Of a stretch of 64,000 bases of DNA, positions 17,531-26,632 are shown piece by piece. The notes under the pieces were generated by a model. It saw only the letters and a list, made by a program, of their open reading frames with translations. It was not told the DNA's origin and made no database searches. Within the stretch, counting starts at the first letter, position 1, and every line of letters starts with the position of its first letter. The translations under genes and the position numbers were made by a program. The stretch lies in the NCBI RefSeq assembly GCF_029029525.1, contig NZ_JAKJSC010000002.1, forward strand, positions 186,001-250,000, given 5' to 3'. The DNA comes from Labilibaculum sp. DW002. GTDB lineage: Bacteria > Bacteroidota > Bacteroidia > Bacteroidales > Marinifilaceae.

Positions 17531-20482
17531 ATGACACTACAACTACTACAAGCCAAGTCTTATTTAACTTTATTATTGCTGTTTTTTTCTACAGTATTGA
17601 CAGCGCAGTATAATTTTACTCAAATTACCAAAGATCATGGATTGCCTCACAACAATATTGAGTGTATTCTGCAAACCGAAACAGGTTTTATGTGGTTTGG
17701 TACAAGAGATGGTTTGTGTCGTTTCGATGGTTATGAAATAAAAGTGTTTAGAAATACGTCTAATCCCAATTCTATCTCAGGAAATAGAATTTTGTCATTG
17801 GCAGAAGATGACAATGGCTTTATTTGGGTAGGAACTTATAAAAATGGAGTAAACCGCTTCGATCCAAGGACCAATGAGTTTATTCAGTACGGATTAAAAG
17901 ATGGTATTGGTGAGCAGGTTTATACTTTAAAAAAATTAAAGGATGGAACCATATGTGTTGGAAGCAACAATGGGCTAGCCTTATTCAATAATGGTTCTTT
18001 TACTGTATTTCTCCCCAATAGTACTACTGAAGGGATTAATTCTTTCCAGGTAAGTGATATTTTGGAAACGCATAATGGTGAACTGTATGTTGCCACTTGG
18101 GAGAATGATATTCAGAAATTCGATATTAAAAAAGCTTCTTTTGAATCTATAAAATACATTCAACGCAACGAAACAAGCAATTACCGCAAAAGATTGTTAG
18201 AGGATCAGTTGGGTAATATTTGGATATCTGCTAGTCAACATGGCTTATATAAATATAATCGCAAAACCAATAAAGCTCAATTATACAACAAGCAGAAAAA
18301 TGGTCTGAGTACCGAAATGTTGACGGGAGCAATGGTAATGAATTCGGATGGTAAAATTTGGATTGCAACTGATGGCGATGGAATCAATATTATCGATCCA
18401 AGCAATAACACATTTGAGTACATAAAGGCTGGTAATGGAGAGTTTGAACTTTCGAGCAATCAGGTTTATTCACTTGTGAAGGACAAAAAGGGGAGAATTT
18501 GGGTTGGAACATTCGATAAGGGTATTGCATACTATGATCCGTTTTTGAAAAAGTTTACCAATAGAGAACTTCCTAAAATTGTTCAAGATTTTTTCAAAGG
18601 AAAATCTGTTCTGTGTCTCCTGCAAGATTCAAAAGATAACATTTGGATTGGAACAGATGGATCGGGTTTACACCGTTTTGATAAAGACAGACAGTTTCTT
18701 CATTTTTATAATGAAAGCGATAATGATAGAAGTGTTTCGGGCAATGTTATTACTAGTTTAGGGGAGGATCAGAATGGAAATATATTAATCGGAACTTACA
18801 ATGCTGGTTTAAATATTTTCGATTATTCTAGTAATTCATTTAGACATTACCATCAGAACCATGAGGACAATAAGGCTATTCATTCCGAGAATGTTTGGAC
18901 TATACTCTCCGATAGCAAAGGCACAAATTGGCTGGGATTATTGGGTGGTGGTGTAGATATTTTTGATGCCTCAAGTGGCAATTTTAAAAATATCGGTCCT
19001 TACTCAAATGAATTAATAAAAGTTGGGCACGCAAATGTAATGTCTATTCTTGAAGATTCGGATGGTGACATTTGGTTTGGTACTGAAGGTGCAGGAGTTT
19101 TTGTATACGATAAACAAGTGGGAAGAGTTCTTCGAATCTCTTCAAAAAATACATTCACTACGAATGGAATTATCAAGGCATTGTTTCAGGACAGCTGGGG
19201 AAAGATTTGGATCGGAACGGAAGGAAATGGCTTGTACAGATACGATAAAAAGGAGAAGGAATTTGTACAATTCACAACAGAAAATGGTTTGCCTGGCATG
19301 ATTGTGTTGGGTGTTTTGGAGGATAATCAGGAAGGAATTTGGATAACTACTTACGATGGCATAGCTATTTTTAAAAAAGGGGAGAATGAGTTTTTATCTT
19401 TCAATAGTTCCGATGGTTTGTCTTCAAATGAGTTTAATGCACAGGCATTTATTCAATTAATAGATGGATCGTTCTTAGCAGGATCAACAAATGGATTGGA
19501 TCGTTTTAATCCGTTAGATCTAACTTTTAATAAGGAGGTGCCACCTGTTTATTTTACTCAGCTTAAAATTTTGAATCAAGAAGTTCTTCCTGGCGATACC
19601 ATTAACAGAGAAGTAAAACTTAAAAAGGATATTTCTTATACTGACGAAATTGAGTTAAATTATTCAGATAAAGTGTTTTCTCTAGAATTTGCAGCTTTGA
19701 ATTATACACATCCGCAAAAATGTCAATACCAATATAAATTAGAAGGATTTGATGACAATTGGTATTTTTCGGATTCTGATCATCGTTTTGTGTCCTATAC
19801 AAACCTTAAGAATGGAATGTATTCTTTAAAAGTGAAAGCTTCGAATAACGATAATGTTTTTGGGGATAATATTACAGAACTTAGAATAAGGGTTCTGCCT
19901 CCATATTGGAAAACATGGTGGTTCATTAGTCTTATCGTTTTGCTAATTGCCATTCTTACTTATGCTGTGTATGCCTATAGAGTGCAAATGATGAAAAGTA
20001 AATTCTTAAGAGAGCAAGCACTAAATCAAAAGAAGATTGCCGAACTGGAAATGGACAAGTCCGAATCGGAACTGCAAAAATTGACATATCATACCATCAA
20101 TCGCAATAGAGTGTTGCTTGAATACAAAAATAAAATGGTAACGCTTTCTACGAAAGCAATGCCAGCTGTGAAAAAAGGTTTGCAATTTGTAATCGATGAA
20201 ATCGACAAAGAAATAAACGACGATAAGGAATGGAAATATCTGGAACCTCGTTTAGATAAGATGTACAATGAATTCATTACAAAGTTGCGTGAAAAACATC
20301 CTTCCCTTAGTTTATCTGAAATAAAGGTGGCTTCCTATGTTCGAATGAATCTTACTTCGAAAGAGATTGCAGAGTTTATGCATAAAACTACTCGAGCCAT
20401 AGAAAATGATCGCTACCGATTAAGAAAGAAATTGGAACTTGATTCTAATGATTCGCTCCAAAAATACCTGATGGACATCTAA
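17531..20482 (+). CDS. Membrane sensor with two-component-type beta-propeller, Y_Y_Y domain and C-terminal LuxR-type HTH
   Basis: The protein (983 residues from the ATG at 17531, which starts a proper signal peptide) has a periplasmic array of propeller repeats (recurrent GxIWIGTxxxGL and LxxDxxGNIW units, about 30-650), a Y_Y_Y domain (about 690-790), one membrane helix (WKTWWFISLIVLLIAILTYAVYAY), a coiled coil of about 50 residues, and a C-terminal helix-turn-helix (SLSEIKVASYVRMNLTSKEIAEFMHKTTRAIENDRYRLRKKL). Unlike hybrid two-component systems it has no histidine kinase or receiver domain, so it probably binds DNA directly from the membrane. It lies just upstream of a GH5/SusCD/GH3 locus and is presumably its glycan-responsive activator; the ligand is likely a beta-glucan oligosaccharide. 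Confidence 0.88.
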   Translation: MTLQLLQAKSYLTLLLLFFSTVLTAQYNFTQITKDHGLPHNNIECILQTETGFMWFGTRDGLCRFDGYEIKVFRNTSNPNSISGNRILSLAEDDNGFIWVGTYKNGVNRFDPRTNEFIQYGLKDGIGEQVYTLKKLKDGTICVGSNNGLALFNNGSFTVFLPNSTTEGINSFQVSDILETHNGELYVATWENDIQKFDIKKASFESIKYIQRNETSNYRKRLLEDQLGNIWISASQHGLYKYNRKTNKAQLYNKQKNGLSTEMLTGAMVMNSDGKIWIATDGDGINIIDPSNNTFEYIKAGNGEFELSSNQVYSLVKDKKGRIWVGTFDKGIAYYDPFLKKFTNRELPKIVQDFFKGKSVLCLLQDSKDNIWIGTDGSGLHRFDKDRQFLHFYNESDNDRSVSGNVITSLGEDQNGNILIGTYNAGLNIFDYSSNSFRHYHQNHEDNKAIHSENVWTILSDSKGTNWLGLLGGGVDIFDASSGNFKNIGPYSNELIKVGHANVMSILEDSDGDIWFGTEGAGVFVYDKQVGRVLRISSKNTFTTNGIIKALFQDSWGKIWIGTEGNGLYRYDKKEKEFVQFTTENGLPGMIVLGVLEDNQEGIWITTYDGIAIFKKGENEFLSFNSSDGLSSNEFNAQAFIQLIDGSFLAGSTNGLDRFNPLDLTFNKEVPPVYFTQLKILNQEVLPGDTINREVKLKKDISYTDEIELNYSDKVFSLEFAALNYTHPQKCQYQYKLEGFDDNWYFSDSDHRFVSYTNLKNGMYSLKVKASNNDNVFGDNITELRIRVLPPYWKTWWFISLIVLLIAILTYAVYAYRVQMMKSKFLREQALNQKKIAELEMDKSESELQKLTYHTINRNRVLLEYKNKMVTLSTKAMPAVKKGLQFVIDEIDKEINDDKEWKYLEPRLDKMYNEFITKLREKHPSLSLSEIKVASYVRMNLTSKEIAEFMHKTTRAIENDRYRLRKKLELDSNDSLQKYLMDI

Positions 20483-20558
20483 TAAATGGTCAAAAGTACG
20501 GTCTTAAGGACTCATTTACTAGAAAAATATTGATTCCATAATGGTTTCATAATCAGTA

Positions 20559-20620
20559 TTGAGTAGTGACTTGAGAGGTTTTGAGTAGTGTCTGAAAACG
20601 ATTGAGGAGTATTTGAGTGG
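20559..20620 (+). promoter_or_regulatory. Tandem TTGAG repeats, candidate activator-binding array
   Basis: TTGAG begins at 20559, 20571, 20581, 20602 and 20613, and a degenerate copy (CTGAA) falls at 20592. Spacings of 12, 10, 11, 10 and 11 bp keep all copies on one face of the helix. The longest unit, TTGAGTAGTG, occurs twice (20559 and 20581). The array ends about 33 bp before a TATATTTG -7 box (20653-20660) that lacks a good -33 element, the arrangement of an activator-dependent promoter. Confidence 0.6.
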
Positions 20621-20652
20621 ATACAATTTAATGTTTGGGGAACGCACATACA

Positions 20653-20660
20653 TATATTTG
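20653..20660 (+). promoter_or_regulatory. -7 promoter box of the GH5/SusCD transcript
   Basis: TATATTTG matches TAnnTTTG exactly; only a weak TTTA (20627-20630) stands where the -33 TTTG is expected. The ATG at 20686 lies 25 bp further on. Confidence 0.5.
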
Positions 20661-20685
20661 CGTTAAACCCAAACAAAAATTAATC

Positions 20686-23406
20686 ATGTCCACTTCAACT
20701 TTCAAACAAGTCTTTGCTACTACAATTCTGCTGTGCTTGTTTTTTTTATTCCCTTCTGTAACCTTAAAAGCACAAGGATATCTTCATGTTGATGGTAAAA
20801 GCATAGTAGATGGTAATGGTGAGAATTTTATTATTCGAAGTATCGGAACCGGAAACTGGATGTTGCAGGAAGGTTATATGATGCAGAGTGCTGATGTAGC
20901 AGGTACTCAACATGAATTCAGAAAGAAATTAGAAGAAACCATAGGAGAAACAAGAACTGAAGAGTTTTATGAAGCTTGGCTGGCTAATCACTTCAGAAAA
21001 ATTGATGTTGATTCAATGGCTGCATGGGGCTTTAATTCGCTTAGAGTCGCCATGCATTACAAATGGTTTACTCCGCCAATTGAAGAAGAACCTGTTCAGG
21101 GAGAAATTACCTGGAAAGATAAAGGATTTGACATGATAGATGATCTTTTATCGTGGTGTGAGGAGAATCAAATGTATCTGATTTTGGATTTACATGGAGC
21201 TCCTGGTGGTCAGGGTGCCAATGCGGATATTTCTGATTATGATGATACAAAACCAAGCCTTTGGGAGGACGATTTAAATAAAGATAAAGCAGTTGCACTT
21301 TGGCGAAATCTCGCTGAGCGATATGGCGATTCTCCATGGATTGGTGGTTACGATCTGATCAATGAAATTAATTGGACCTTTCCTGAAGGAAACAATTCAC
21401 AAATTAGAGAATTATACGGTAGAATTACCGATACCATTAGAGCTGTAGATCCAAATCACATCATATTTATTGAAGGTAATTCATGGGCTAATGATTTTTC
21501 TGGTCTAACGCCAGCATGGGACGACAATATGGCATACAGTTTCCACAAGTATTGGAATTACAATGATGCAAATGCCTTAAAATGGATTACTGATTTTAGA
21601 GATGAGCACAATCGGCCTATCTGGCTAGGTGAAACGGGAGAAAACTCGAACACTTGGTTTGCAAATTTGGTTGCTTTATCGGAAGATAATAATGTAGGTT
21701 GGTCATGGTGGCCAGTAAAAAAATCTGGTATCAACAATGTTCTTAAAGTAGAGACCAATGCTGATTATACCCAATTGATTGAAATGTGGAAAGGCAATGC
21801 GAGTATGACTTCGGATGAGGCCTATAATGCAGTGATGACCTTTGCTGATAATCACAGATTTGAGAATTGTACCATACAAAGAGATGTGATCGATGCATTA
21901 ATTCGTCAGCCTCATTCTACAGAAACACTTCCTTTTAAAGAGCATTCAACAGGTGAGAATATTTTTGCCGTTGATTATGACTTAGGAAGAAACGATTACG
22001 CCTATTTTGATGTTGATACAGCCAATTATCACCTGAATACGAATGAATTCAAGGCATGGAATATAGGATGGGAATATCGTAATGATGGTGTTGATATTGA
22101 AAAATGTAGTGACACTGAAGCTACAAATGGATACAATGTTGGTTGGGTAGAAAAAGGGGAATGGTTGCAGTATACGATTCAATCTCAGGCTCTAGCTACA
22201 TATCGACTTGAATTGCGTACAGCCAGCGAAAGTAATGCAAATATACATATCGAAGTGAATGGAAAGCGAGTATCCGATGTATTCGAGGTGTCATCTACCG
22301 GAGGCTGGAAAGCTTTTGCGACCACAAGTATTGAGAATATCATCTTGCCTGAAGGAGAAATTAAACTAAGGTTGGTTTTTGATGGCGGTACTTTAAATGT
22401 AAACTATTTCACTTTGATTGAGACCGGCAGTGTGTCAGAGGTACCATTCGAACTTCTTAAAGCTAGTTCTGAAAAAATTGATAACGAAATCTATCTTGAC
22501 TTTAACAAGTCAGTTACATCACAGGAAAATGAGATCAATAGTAACGAGTTTGAGTTAAAAGTTGATGGTACGAATATCGATATTTCTGATTTATACCTTA
22601 ACGAAGAGAACAATCAACAGATCATATTGATCACCAACGAGAATTTGTTTTACAATCACAACATTACCATTTCTTATAATGGCAACAGTATTAAGTCAGA
22701 CGAACAGGAGCTAGAGAATTTTTCTGATGTAAGTGTTAAAAATAACTTTTACCGCCATTATGAAGTTCCAGGAAAAATTCAAGCAGAGAATTTCATAACA
22801 AATAAAGGATTCGAAATAGAAAATTGTACCGATGCTGGTGGTGGTGAAAATACCGCTTATGCTTCCGATGGAGATTATTTAGAATATCTGCTGTTTGTTC
22901 CTGAAGCTGGAACGTTTAATATGGAATTTAGAGTTGCCACAGAAAAAAGTGCTAAAATTCAAGTAATGAATTCGGAAGATGGAGAGATGGTAAACAATGA
23001 AAGCATATCATTCGGAAGCACTAATGGATGGCAGTCATGGCAAACAAAATCAATCAGTGTTGATTTACCACAAGGGAAAACTGTTTTAAGACTTGTTTCT
23101 GAATCTGGGGAACACAATTTAAATTGGATAGCTTTTGGTATTCCAACAGGAATAGGGGATGATATTCTGAATATGAAGATGAAAGTTTATCCTAATCCAA
23201 CTTCCGACCTACTAAAAATTGACTTTGAAGGTTTCTCACAAAAAGAAATCAAGCTATTTAATATGAGAGGAGCACAAGTTGTGTCTGAATCAGTTTCGTC
23301 TCAAAGTACATCAATAGATGTTAAACCATTTCCTTCGGGTACCTATTTACTAAATGTTAGTAGCGATGAATCAAATCAAACCATAAAGGTGATGATTGTT
23401 AGATAG
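20686..23406 (+). CDS. Secreted GH5 glycanase with CBM6-like modules and T9SS sorting domain
   Basis: From the ATG at 20686 the protein has 906 residues: a signal peptide ending near LKAQ, a GH5 catalytic domain (about 25-375), a CBM6-like module (about 420-580), a short Ig-like linker domain, a second CBM6-like module (about 680-815), and a type A T9SS C-terminal tail (VYPNPTSDLLKI ... SGTYLLNVSS). Catalytic glutamates are Glu227 in LINEINW and Glu316 in WLGETGEN. It is likely an endo-beta-glucanase released or anchored outside the outer membrane. An upstream in-frame start at 20635 is rejected because it lies in the promoter. Exact substrate (laminarin, mixed-linkage glucan or other) cannot be read. 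Confidence 0.88.
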   Translation: MSTSTFKQVFATTILLCLFFLFPSVTLKAQGYLHVDGKSIVDGNGENFIIRSIGTGNWMLQEGYMMQSADVAGTQHEFRKKLEETIGETRTEEFYEAWLANHFRKIDVDSMAAWGFNSLRVAMHYKWFTPPIEEEPVQGEITWKDKGFDMIDDLLSWCEENQMYLILDLHGAPGGQGANADISDYDDTKPSLWEDDLNKDKAVALWRNLAERYGDSPWIGGYDLINEINWTFPEGNNSQIRELYGRITDTIRAVDPNHIIFIEGNSWANDFSGLTPAWDDNMAYSFHKYWNYNDANALKWITDFRDEHNRPIWLGETGENSNTWFANLVALSEDNNVGWSWWPVKKSGINNVLKVETNADYTQLIEMWKGNASMTSDEAYNAVMTFADNHRFENCTIQRDVIDALIRQPHSTETLPFKEHSTGENIFAVDYDLGRNDYAYFDVDTANYHLNTNEFKAWNIGWEYRNDGVDIEKCSDTEATNGYNVGWVEKGEWLQYTIQSQALATYRLELRTASESNANIHIEVNGKRVSDVFEVSSTGGWKAFATTSIENIILPEGEIKLRLVFDGGTLNVNYFTLIETGSVSEVPFELLKASSEKIDNEIYLDFNKSVTSQENEINSNEFELKVDGTNIDISDLYLNEENNQQIILITNENLFYNHNITISYNGNSIKSDEQELENFSDVSVKNNFYRHYEVPGKIQAENFITNKGFEIENCTDAGGGENTAYASDGDYLEYLLFVPEAGTFNMEFRVATEKSAKIQVMNSEDGEMVNNESISFGSTNGWQSWQTKSISVDLPQGKTVLRLVSESGEHNLNWIAFGIPTGIGDDILNMKMKVYPNPTSDLLKIDFEGFSQKEIKLFNMRGAQVVSESVSSQSTSIDVKPFPSGTYLLNVSSDESNQTIKVMIVR

Positions 23407-23484
23407 TACCCAAACCATTTAGAAACTAACACTGGATTTGTAACCTAATACGAATCATTTTATATAAATCTTAACTAATAATCT

Positions 23485-26400
23485 ATGAAAAAAACAGTCT
23501 TGTTTTTAATTCTGGCTATGTTTTGCCTTCAAACATTTGCACAGAAACATTTCGTGAATGGTATTGTGCGATCTTCGGAAGATGGCGTGTCATTGCCTTT
23601 TGCATCGGTAGTGATAAAAGGCACTACTATTGGTACTTCTACAGATTTTGATGGGAAATTTATTATTGAAGTATCTAAAGAAGATGTATTGGTATTTTCT
23701 CTTATCGGTTTTTCAACTCAGGAAATTCTTGTGGGTGATAAAACTGAAATTAATGTAATTCTAAAAACTGAAGCTACTGGATTGGATGAAGTTGTGGTTG
23801 TCGGTTATGGCGTGCAGAAAAAAAGCGTTGTAACTGCTTCTATTGCAAAAGTGTCATCCGAAGATTTGGATAATATAGCTCCTGTTCGCATTGACAATGC
23901 ACTAAAAGGTTTGGCTTCAGGAGTTACTGTTACTTCTACTTCAGGTCAGCCGGGGGCTTCTTCACAAGTACGTATTCGTGGTATCGGTACAATTAACAAT
24001 AGTGATCCACTTTATATTGTGGATGGAATGCCAATTGGAGGAGGAATAGATTATTTAAATCCAAGTGATATCCAGTCTGTTGAGGTTCTTAAAGATGCTG
24101 CATCGGGTGCAGTATATGGAGCTCGTGCTGCCAATGGAGTTATTCTGATAACAACAAAAAATGGGAGTAAAGGGAAATTATCTGTAAACTATAATTTCTC
24201 AAAAGGTTTGCAAAGTAAGTGGAACAAAAGAGATGTATTAAATGCCCAACAATATGCTTTATTGATTAATGAAGGATTGGTAAATTCGGGAGAAGAGAAA
24301 AGATATGATGATCCTTATGCTTTGGGTAAAGGAACAGATTGGCAAGATGAGGTTTTTTATGACAATGCTCCTGTTGAAAACCACCAATTGAGTGTTAGTG
24401 GTGGTTCTGATAAAGTTCTATACTATTTCTCTGCTGGATATTATAAGCAGGATGGTATTGTGGGTGGAAATTTCGATCGTTCTAATTATGAGAGAATTTC
24501 ATTAAGATCAAATACAACCTATAATCTTTTGGATAATAAGGACCGTAACTTTTTAAATAAATTCACAGCTGGGGTTAATATTGCCTACACAAGAATTAAT
24601 TCTAAAGGTATTGGAACAAACTCAGAGTATGGTTCTGCTCTTGGCGGCGCAATCTCATTTTCGCCATTGTTAGGTTTATATGAAGAAGATCAGGCTGCTG
24701 CCGCTGCCCTTCATCCAACAGCTGTTCGTGACTCAAAGAATGGGTTGATTTATACAATTGCAGGTGACGATTATAATGAAATTACAAACCCGGTAGCTCA
24801 GCTTGCTTTGCCAGGTGGCGAGGATAATTCAGACAAGTTTGTGTCTTCTTTTTGGGGTGAATTAAATATCTGGGATAATTTAAAGATTCGCTCTTCATTT
24901 GGTACTGATTTAGCTTTCTGGGGAAATGATGGTTGGACTCCTGAATATTACTTAGGAAAATCTTCTTATGTTGATGATTCAAAAGTGTGGTCAAGTATGA
25001 ATCGAGGATTTACTTGGCAGGTCGAAAACATCTTAACATACGAGAAGAGCATTAACGAAAAGCATAATTTCAACATCATGTTGGGGCAATCTGCGAAAAA
25101 AACTACGGGTCGTAGTTTAAGCGGAAGCAATAAGTTTATGGTTGAAGAGAATGGTGATAAAGCCAATATTGATTTCACTACAGGTACAGCTGCAAATGGA
25201 GATCAAACTGCTGGTGGTGGAGCTTGGAGCCCGCATACATTATCATCTATTTTTGCTCGACTAAGCTATAACTTTTCAGAGAAGTACATGTTCCAGGCTA
25301 CGATTCGTAGAGATGGTTCATCGAACTTTGGTCCAGGAAAAAAATACGGTACTTTCTCATCGTTTTCTTTCGGATGGAATATTACAAAAGAGGCATTCAT
25401 GGAGTCTCGTCCAGAGTGGTTTACTTCTTCAAAGTTGAGAGCTTCGTGGGGTAAAAACGGTAATGAAAATATTGGCGCTTTTGGTTATACTGCTCTTACT
25501 TCTACAGGAAATAACTACGCATTCGGACCTGGCGATGGAACATTAGTAAACGGAACTAAAGCATCAGGTTTGGCTAATACTTTATTGGCGTGGGAAGAAT
25601 CAGAGCAAACTGACATAGGTCTTGATTTTGGTTTCCTAGATAATGCATTGACTTTTACTGTTGATTACTATGATAAAAAAACCAATGGTATGTTGATGAC
25701 CATGGCTATCCCTTCTTATGTTGGTGAATCAAAACCAACTGGTAATGTTGGAGACATGAAAAACTGGGGTGTTGAATTCGATTTGGGATACAGATTTAAG
25801 ATTGGTGATTTAAACTTTAAGCTTAGTGGTAATGCTTCATATCTGGAAAACGAATTGGTTAATCTGGGTAATGCGGATGGTTTTGCCAACTATGATGGTT
25901 ATGCGAATGTGGGAACAATTTCAAGAGCTGAAAATGGTATGCCATTTCCTTTCTTTTACGGTTATAAAACAGACGGGATCTTTCAAAACGCTTCAGAAGT
26001 TAATGCACATGTTAACAATGAAGGTGGTTTAATACAGGGGGATGCTGTTCCTGGTGATGTAAGGTTTGTGGATATTAATGGCGATGGGACCATTACTGAT
26101 GAAGATCGTACCAAGATTGGTAAAGGTATGCCGGATTGGACTTATGGTTTAAATATAGGTATTGATTACAAAGGCTTTGATTTTAGCATGATGTTGCAAG
26201 GTACTGTTGGGAATGATATTTATGATGCTACAAGACGTACAGACTTACGTTACATCAATTTACCTGCATATATGCTAGATCGTTGGACAGGAGAAGGTAC
26301 ATCTAATACAATTCCACGTTTTTCATTCTCAGACAATAATGGCAATTGGTTGTCATCTGACCTATACGTTAAAGAAGGGGATTATATGCGTGTTAAGAAT

Positions 26401-26613
26401 GTAACCTTAGGTTATACTTTACCAAAAAATCTCGTTAATAAAGCATTTGTGAAGAGTTTGCGTTTTTACGTTTCTGCTGAAAACCTTTTCACTTTCACAA
26501 AGTATGAAGGTTTTGATCCAGAAATCTCTTCAGGAGGAACTTCTCTTGGAATTGATCGTGGTATTTACCCACAGGCAAGAACATATACAGTTGGTGTAAA
26601 CCTGTCTTTTTAA
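23485..26613 (+). CDS. SusC/RagA-type TonB-dependent outer-membrane transporter
   Basis: The 1042-residue protein has a signal peptide, a carboxypeptidase-D-like N-terminal extension (about 22-95), a plug domain with the SusC-family stretch around DEVVVVGYGVQKK and LYIVDGMPIGG, and a beta-barrel ending in an aromatic-terminated strand (VGVNLSF). It should import oligosaccharides in complex with the SusD-like protein encoded 19 bp downstream. Energy comes from TonB/ExbBD encoded elsewhere. It lies 78 bp after the GH5 gene and is probably in the same transcript. Confidence 0.95.
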   Translation: MKKTVLFLILAMFCLQTFAQKHFVNGIVRSSEDGVSLPFASVVIKGTTIGTSTDFDGKFIIEVSKEDVLVFSLIGFSTQEILVGDKTEINVILKTEATGLDEVVVVGYGVQKKSVVTASIAKVSSEDLDNIAPVRIDNALKGLASGVTVTSTSGQPGASSQVRIRGIGTINNSDPLYIVDGMPIGGGIDYLNPSDIQSVEVLKDAASGAVYGARAANGVILITTKNGSKGKLSVNYNFSKGLQSKWNKRDVLNAQQYALLINEGLVNSGEEKRYDDPYALGKGTDWQDEVFYDNAPVENHQLSVSGGSDKVLYYFSAGYYKQDGIVGGNFDRSNYERISLRSNTTYNLLDNKDRNFLNKFTAGVNIAYTRINSKGIGTNSEYGSALGGAISFSPLLGLYEEDQAAAAALHPTAVRDSKNGLIYTIAGDDYNEITNPVAQLALPGGEDNSDKFVSSFWGELNIWDNLKIRSSFGTDLAFWGNDGWTPEYYLGKSSYVDDSKVWSSMNRGFTWQVENILTYEKSINEKHNFNIMLGQSAKKTTGRSLSGSNKFMVEENGDKANIDFTTGTAANGDQTAGGGAWSPHTLSSIFARLSYNFSEKYMFQATIRRDGSSNFGPGKKYGTFSSFSFGWNITKEAFMESRPEWFTSSKLRASWGKNGNENIGAFGYTALTSTGNNYAFGPGDGTLVNGTKASGLANTLLAWEESEQTDIGLDFGFLDNALTFTVDYYDKKTNGMLMTMAIPSYVGESKPTGNVGDMKNWGVEFDLGYRFKIGDLNFKLSGNASYLENELVNLGNADGFANYDGYANVGTISRAENGMPFPFFYGYKTDGIFQNASEVNAHVNNEGGLIQGDAVPGDVRFVDINGDGTITDEDRTKIGKGMPDWTYGLNIGIDYKGFDFSMMLQGTVGNDIYDATRRTDLRYINLPAYMLDRWTGEGTSNTIPRFSFSDNNGNWLSSDLYVKEGDYMRVKNVTLGYTLPKNLVNKAFVKSLRFYVSAENLFTFTKYEGFDPEISSGGTSLGIDRGIYPQARTYTVGVNLSF

Positions 26614-26632
26614 CGACTTAAAACATAAAGAA

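Noticed and set aside
20635-20685. Upstream in-frame start for the GH5 protein
   Set aside because: It would place the start in the promoter and bury the signal peptide 17 residues in; the ATG at 20686 fits better.
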